Shown: piece by piece, positions 59,196 to 64,000 of the stretch
Layout of the letters: every line of letters begins with the position of its first letter
How positions within the stretch are numbered: the first letter of the stretch is position 1
Origin: Ceratotherium simum simum
Lineage: Eukaryota > Chordata > Mammalia > Perissodactyla > Rhinocerotidae
Direction of reading: 5' to 3'
DNA: 64,000 nucleotides
Assembly (NCBI RefSeq): GCF_000283155.1
Contig: NW_004454156.1
Span: forward strand, 35,948,150 to 36,012,149
Translations under genes and position numbers: made by a program
The notes under the pieces: generated by a model
Told to the model about the DNA's origin: nothing
What the model saw: the letters and a program-made list of their open reading frames with translations, nothing else
The model's database searches: none

Positions 59196-60300
59196 ATATA
59201 TTTGAAAGCCTCTGTTGGCGTAGCCCTCAGCCTTCTGTGTTTTGAGCTGCCTGACCTTATCTATCCCATTTTCCAGCGCTTTAATCTGTCCCCCTCTTTG
59301 AGTGCATTGCTGTCCACTAAGGCGCTGAGCTCACCCAGAAGCCTCTTTTGAGCCTGCACAACAGAAATATTCCTTTCCAGGCAAGGTTTCTATACCAAGA
59401 ACTGGCTCTAGGCTCAAGCAGGCTGCCTCAGGGAGAGAGCATCCCCCTGGACGCTGCTGACAAAACAGGAGCGGACAGAGGCGCCTGTGTTTACAGTCTT
59501 GTCCTCAGTTACCTGACACCAGTCTCCATGGGAATTAGCAAAAGGCATCTCAAATTTCAGGGTACATATTTCTATCTGAGGTTGAGCCATCTGTCTTCCC
59601 TCTCCATGGACCTGTACCACATCCTCCCCGAAATAAGTGACCCAGCCTGCTTGTGGAATGACCTGTACAGAAAGCATGCCTTCCTGGGTACGGGACGAGA
59701 ACTGGGACAGTACTCGAGGGAGAGATGAGGCTCCTGTGAATTAAACAGGGCACACATAGCTGGTCAGGAGCCAAGTCATTAACGATTTCCCTTTGGGGCA
59801 GTCAGGAACTGTTTTTCTCTCACCTTTACTCCTCTCTTTTGCATCTTGCAACCCCTTTGATAATCAAGATGGTGTTACACAACAGCAAGTACCCCAGTAC
59901 CTCCCCATAACTTGAGTTCAGTGTCTCCTTTCCTCCTTTATCTTTGGGCAGCCACCCTCACACCCAAGTCTTCAAGTGCCTCCCACCCGTCTCATTTTCC
60001 TCTGGGGCGTTTAGCCATGGTCTTACCCAAAGAACTTCGTTGCATCTCACTATCTCAGCACCAAGATGACCATCATGCTCATAAGCAATAAACTGAATCC
60101 TGTGCACTGGTGGTTGGGACCAGTACTATAATCGAGTATGACGTAATAAGGAAAATCTGATGCCTATTTAGTGATATTATTTTAGACTTCCCTCCAGCCC
60201 CCATTATAATTAGCCTTTGAGGAAGATTATTTTTGAATTTGACTTTTCTATGGTAATGTATAGTTTCTGATAAGCTGTAGTTTTTTCCTCCAAAATGTAG
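59196..60300. other. Intergenic, unassigned
   Basis: A 126-codon ORF at 59348-59728 overlaps three ORFs on the other strand. It has no recognisable domain and I do not call it a gene. Confidence 0.4.
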
Positions 60301-60495
60301 AGTAGTGGTCTTCAAAGTGTGGTCCAGGAGCCAGGAGCATCAGCATCACCTGGGAACTTGTTAGAAAGACAAATTCTCAGGCCCCAGCCCACACCTACGG
60401 AATTAGAAGTTCTGGGGATGGGGTGCAGCAATCCGTGTTAGAACAAGCCCTTCAGGGGACTGAGATGCACATTCAAATTTGAGAACCACTGGTGG
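60301..60495. repeat. MER5A (hAT-Charlie) element
   Basis: A near full-length copy: 'agtggtcttcaaagtgtggt', 'atcagcatcacctgggaact', 'tgttagaaagacaaattctc', ending 'tttgagaaccactgg'. The terminal inverted ends are recognisable. Confidence 0.92.
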
Positions 60496-61194
60496 AGAGT
60501 AACCCATTTACCAATTAATAGTCTATTACCTGCTCTAGCTTGGAGCACTGGCTTGCCCCTTTGTAAGGAAGTCTCCCAGAGAAAATAAAATTCTTGTCAA
60601 CTTTGTCTCTTTTCTAATGAACTTACCTTGTTTTGCCTGGAGATGTGAGCTGAGGTGGGGAAGAGGGAACCAGCCTTAGGAACAGCAAGAGATGCAGAGA
60701 GAACTCTTGGAAGGAACCTGCTTAGCCCAGCTGAGAGCTACAAGCAGAAGGTGCACCTGGGATTAAGTCCTGCCGAGTTTAAGCTGATCCCAAAGGGAGT
60801 CTCAGCGTGCCTCAGTGTGATCCACTGTGCCCACGAGGGCTGCTGGGCACCACCATCCCGGGCGTAGGTCCCTTGTGTGATCTGCCTCTCCTCATTCATC
60901 AGTGAGACAAGAAGAGCCATATAAACATCGCTTATTGGTGTGTGGTCTGGTTTTAAAGTCAGGAACAGGACTTGTCATCATAGGGATGGTCTATAAGGGT
61001 ACAGCCTTTCTCTTGACTAAGAGGTGATAAATAGAGAGAAAAAGTTGAAACGATTTCTGCCAAAAGGTGGGGTTTAGAATCATAATGGTTCCCACTGACT
61101 GAGTCCTTCTTGCTATCAATGTGGCCACACCAGTCGATAAAGCCTGGTAAAATGCCAACTACCTCACTGCATTTGCTATTCATTACCCTTCAAG
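60496..61194. other. Intergenic, unassigned
   Basis: No supportable gene or repeat. Confidence 0.4.
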
Positions 61195-61335
61195 AGAGGG
61201 ACCATTATTAGCCTATTTACAGGTGGGAAAACTGAGGCTCAAAAGGATTGAGTCTACTGCCTGTTAGAAGGGGACAGAATTGGTACTTAAACTCAGTACC
61301 CTCAAAAACCCACGTGTTTAATCACCAAGTGGGCT
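61195..61335 (-). repeat. MIR fragment
   Basis: Reverse MIR: 'ttacaggtgggaaaactgag', 'gctcaaaaggattgagtcta', 'ttggtacttaaactcagtac'. Confidence 0.65.
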
Positions 61336-62020
61336 CCCTCTCACGATCTGATGGACCAGAATCATCCTTTATTAGTTTTCCATGAAATCTCAGCTTCTCT
61401 GCCCCGCCCCTTGCCCTTATCTCCTTGCCTCTCTCTCCCACTTAGTCTTCTTCTTCCTTAGTTTGTTAACAGTCTTTTTCTCTATCCTGACCAAGTGCTT
61501 TGTTTTCAGGGGTCTCTGTGGGCTACTCTTTGCCTGATCTATACATAAGTAACCTAAAAAATGATCAGAGACAGAAATTTGTATTAAAATTTTTTTTATA
61601 TTCTCTTGGGCTTAAAAAAACGATAGTTTTTTGAATAATATTTATTTGCTGAACGAAGGACCCACAAGTGAGTCCCTCTTAGAAGTTGAAGGTGTTGGGC
61701 TGAGGTGGATATTGTAAGTAAACCGGTGGTTGCTGGAGCCCCAGAGCAGTAATTTTCGAGTGAATTTGGATGAGTGGGCCACACCCTGCAAGGGGATGCA
61801 TCTGCATCTGAGCCTGGCTGTTTCAACTCTTCTCTCCCACTCTGATTCTGAATCCCTTGGGGCAGCAGCCAGGACATTGGTCTTTTTAAGACGTCCCCAG
61901 TAATACTTGAGATTAAGCCAGTTAGGGAAATGCTGGATTGAAGGAGTAAACCTTGGTTCTCTCATTTTCTTGCACCTCAAATCACCTATTTTAGAAGGTC
62001 CCTTTGGAGATCCCGAGGCC
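61336..62020. other. Intergenic, unassigned
   Basis: A long - strand ORF (61642-62232) runs through this region and into the MER5A copy beyond it. I see no gene or clear repeat here. Confidence 0.4.
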
Positions 62021-62260
62021 AGGGGTCCCAGGACCAAAATTTGAGAATGTTGCACTAGAGTGTACGTCCTCAAACTTGAGCATACATCAGAATCCCCCCA
62101 AAGGCCTGTTAAAACACAGACTGGGGGCCCCTCTCCCAGAGTGTCTGACCCAGTTAGTCTGGGGTGAGGGTGGGGAATTTGTGTTTCCAGTAAGTCCCCA
62201 TGTAACACTGATGCTGCTGGTCCTGGGACCACAATTTGAGAACTACTGTGCTAGATCGTT
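62021..62260. repeat. MER5A-type element(s)
   Basis: 'gtcctcaaacttgagcatac', 'atcagaatccccccaaaggc', 'gcccctctcccagagtgtct', ending 'aatttgagaactactgtgct'. A partial second end lies at 62021-62052. Confidence 0.75.
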
Positions 62261-62439
62261 CCATTGCATTAAAGAGTAGATTGGCCCTCAGCCCAGACCA
62301 GAGACCTTTCTTCACTTCAAGCTAAGATGTATAACAATAGTAACACTTGACATGCCAGGGCTTCCTCATAAATCACCAGGCTCCTTAAGCACCTCTGCTC
62401 TCACAAGGTACAGCAAGTGTCCTACTTACTGTTGAAAGT

Positions 62440-62565
62440 AGGTGCTGAGAAACTTGGGTCCTGGGATTCCAGTTACAACCCAGACATGAACTTTGTGAAT
62501 GACCACAAGGAAATCATTGATCTTTCTCTGGACTGATTTCCCCCTCATTTGCCAAATGTGACATC
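62440..62565 (+). repeat. MIR fragment
   Basis: Eroded MIR core: 'gattccagttacaacccaga', 'ttctctggactgatttcccc'. Confidence 0.5.
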
Positions 62566-64000
62566 TTGAGAAGATGAAGTGACAGAATAAATTCAAACAC
62601 ATTCAGAAAAAGTTTAAAGCTTAAGGTACAAATACTGGCCATTACACTTGGTCTTTAGGTGGGGAGATGAAGACTGTAGTTCCGGGGTCTTGGTTTTTGC
62701 TAACTTGTGAGGTGACCTGGAGCCGGTGGTCAGGCTTCCATTCCTTCATCTGTCAAATGCAGGGATTGGCCTGGGTGGTCTCAAATGTCACTTGCAGCTG
62801 GAAGATCATGGGATTTCAATTCCTGCCCCAGCACCTGAGATTGGCTTCATTCTTACGTCAGTTTATACAGAGTTTTGTGTCTACTCTTCTTCAGATTGTA
62901 ATCTAGGTTTGGGGCACCAAATATTCCATTTAAAATATCTGGGATGCTTGGAGCAAGTGGGAAGAAAAAGTGTCAGGGTCATTTAACACAAAACAAGGCC
63001 AAACAAAAACAAAAAGCAAGCAAAATGTGGCCATGGCTGCAAAGTGGCTTGACTTATCCTGACCACAGCGGAGCCTCCAGGACACAGGTGAGCGCGGAGC
63101 ACAGGGAACCAGGCATCGCGGCAGAAGGTGGTGAGTGAGTAGAACCCCTCTGTCTCTTTACACAGGGCTAAACACCTCACAGGGCTCTGAGCCTCACAGC
63201 CAGCCTGGGGAGGAAGGCAGAGCAGGTAGCAGAATCCCTAATTGCCCCAGAAGGAAACTCTGGCTCCGGGACGTGAAATGAATTTCCCATAGTCCTCTGG
63301 ACAGGACTGTTATGGGCTTGGCTTGGGTTCATGCAGCGTGGAGGCCCAGAGAACCAGGGCCCTTTTGTGAGTGAACCCAGAAAAGGACCTGCATCACTAG
63401 CAGCTCCTCAGTGAAGGGAGAAGCCGGACCGGCACTTGGGGTGGAGGCAGTAAAACACAGTTCTCTCACCAGGAGCCAGGCACAGGCGATCCCAGACTGG
63501 AGAAGGACTGGCTTCCGTGGGTGCCTGGGGCACAAAGACCCCCTGAGTCCTAGTCAGGCCTTTGTGGGAGTTTATTAAATTTAATTCTGAAGTACGCTCG
63601 ATGATGTGAGCTAAACAGAGCTAGACCCAGACTAATCTCTAATAAATCTAATCTCTAATCTCTAATAAATCTCTACAAATTTAGTTGCTTCCCCATGCTT
63701 ATGTGTAGTTGGCAAGTTGCATTTAAAATTGTCTACTGATTGCCCTACATTCATTCTCATTGATGTATTTGTTTGTAAATTCTTCCGTTTATAACGGGAG
63801 AGCTCCGTCACAACGGCCACTGCCTGGGCGGGAGCAGCAGGCTGTTGGATAGCAAAGGCTGGGAGTGGAGGATAGGGGGCTGCTGCTGCATCAGCATTAA
63901 TCTGGGGAGCAACTTTTGGTTGTTGAGGAATGATATGACAATTAGTGTGATGTCATTAGAGTACATAAAATATGAACAGCTGTGAAAACTAATTTTTGCA
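62566..64000. other. Intergenic, unassigned
   Basis: No supportable gene. A short tandem of AATCTCTAATAAATCT units occurs at about 63630-63675. A degraded MIR may lie near 63170-63310. Confidence 0.4.

Noticed and set aside
59348..59728. 126-codon + strand ORF
   Set aside because: It has overlapping opposite-strand ORFs of similar length, no domain and no splice or promoter context.
61642..62232. 196-codon ORF on the - strand
   Set aside because: It runs antisense through a MER5A copy and shows no domain, no splice context and no conserved motif. The length is explained by locally higher GC.
1..64000. CRISPR array, bacterial operon or integrated virus with genes
   Set aside because: There are no regularly spaced repeats, no ribosome-binding-site-led gene strings and no retroviral coding sequence. 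All content is mammalian gene, repeats and intergenic DNA.

Overview
This is a window of mammalian nuclear DNA, almost certainly from a perissodactyl (horse, rhinoceros or tapir). The evidence is at least fifteen copies of the tRNA-derived equine SINE (ERE family), recognisable by the GGGCCGGCCC head, the tRNA-like A/B-box region and an A-rich tail. Most of them are flanked by 12-19 bp target-site duplications. LINE-1 fragments, MIR, MER5A and MLT1 copies fill much of the rest. I see no bacterial-type operon, CRISPR array, tRNA gene or rRNA gene.

The only protein-coding gene I can support is HNRNPLL (heterogeneous nuclear ribonucleoprotein L-like), on the + strand. Its last nine coding exons lie between 1398 and 18744. 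They sum to 1002 nt, which is 333 codons plus the stop, with every junction in phase and every internal intron GT-AG. The first exons, covering the N-terminus, RRM1 and the start of RRM2, lie upstream of the window. The introns contain EREs, an antisense L1 tail and a TG microsatellite. The second complete intron also holds a 390-bp CA-rich block (1867-2256) that is open in the phase of the preceding exon for 118 codons. It is the best candidate in the window for an unannotated alternative or poison exon.

From about 19 kb to 64 kb the window looks intergenic and repeat-rich: nested L1s, solo EREs, MIRs, an MLT1 LTR and a possible further solo LTR. Four items stand out. One is a processed MRPL32 pseudogene on the - strand (50729-51636) with intact target-site duplications. 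One is an orphan CpG island (about 45370-45860). One is a full match to the CTCF core motif inside that island. The last is a GC-rich coding-like block next to it (about 46060-46705) that I could not identify.

How the parts work together: HNRNPLL is an RNA-binding splicing regulator that recognises CA-rich RNA, so CA-rich elements inside its own introns are plausible autoregulatory targets. The CpG island with its CTCF site, about 27 kb downstream of the gene, could be a distal regulatory or boundary element. Both ideas are inference from sequence.
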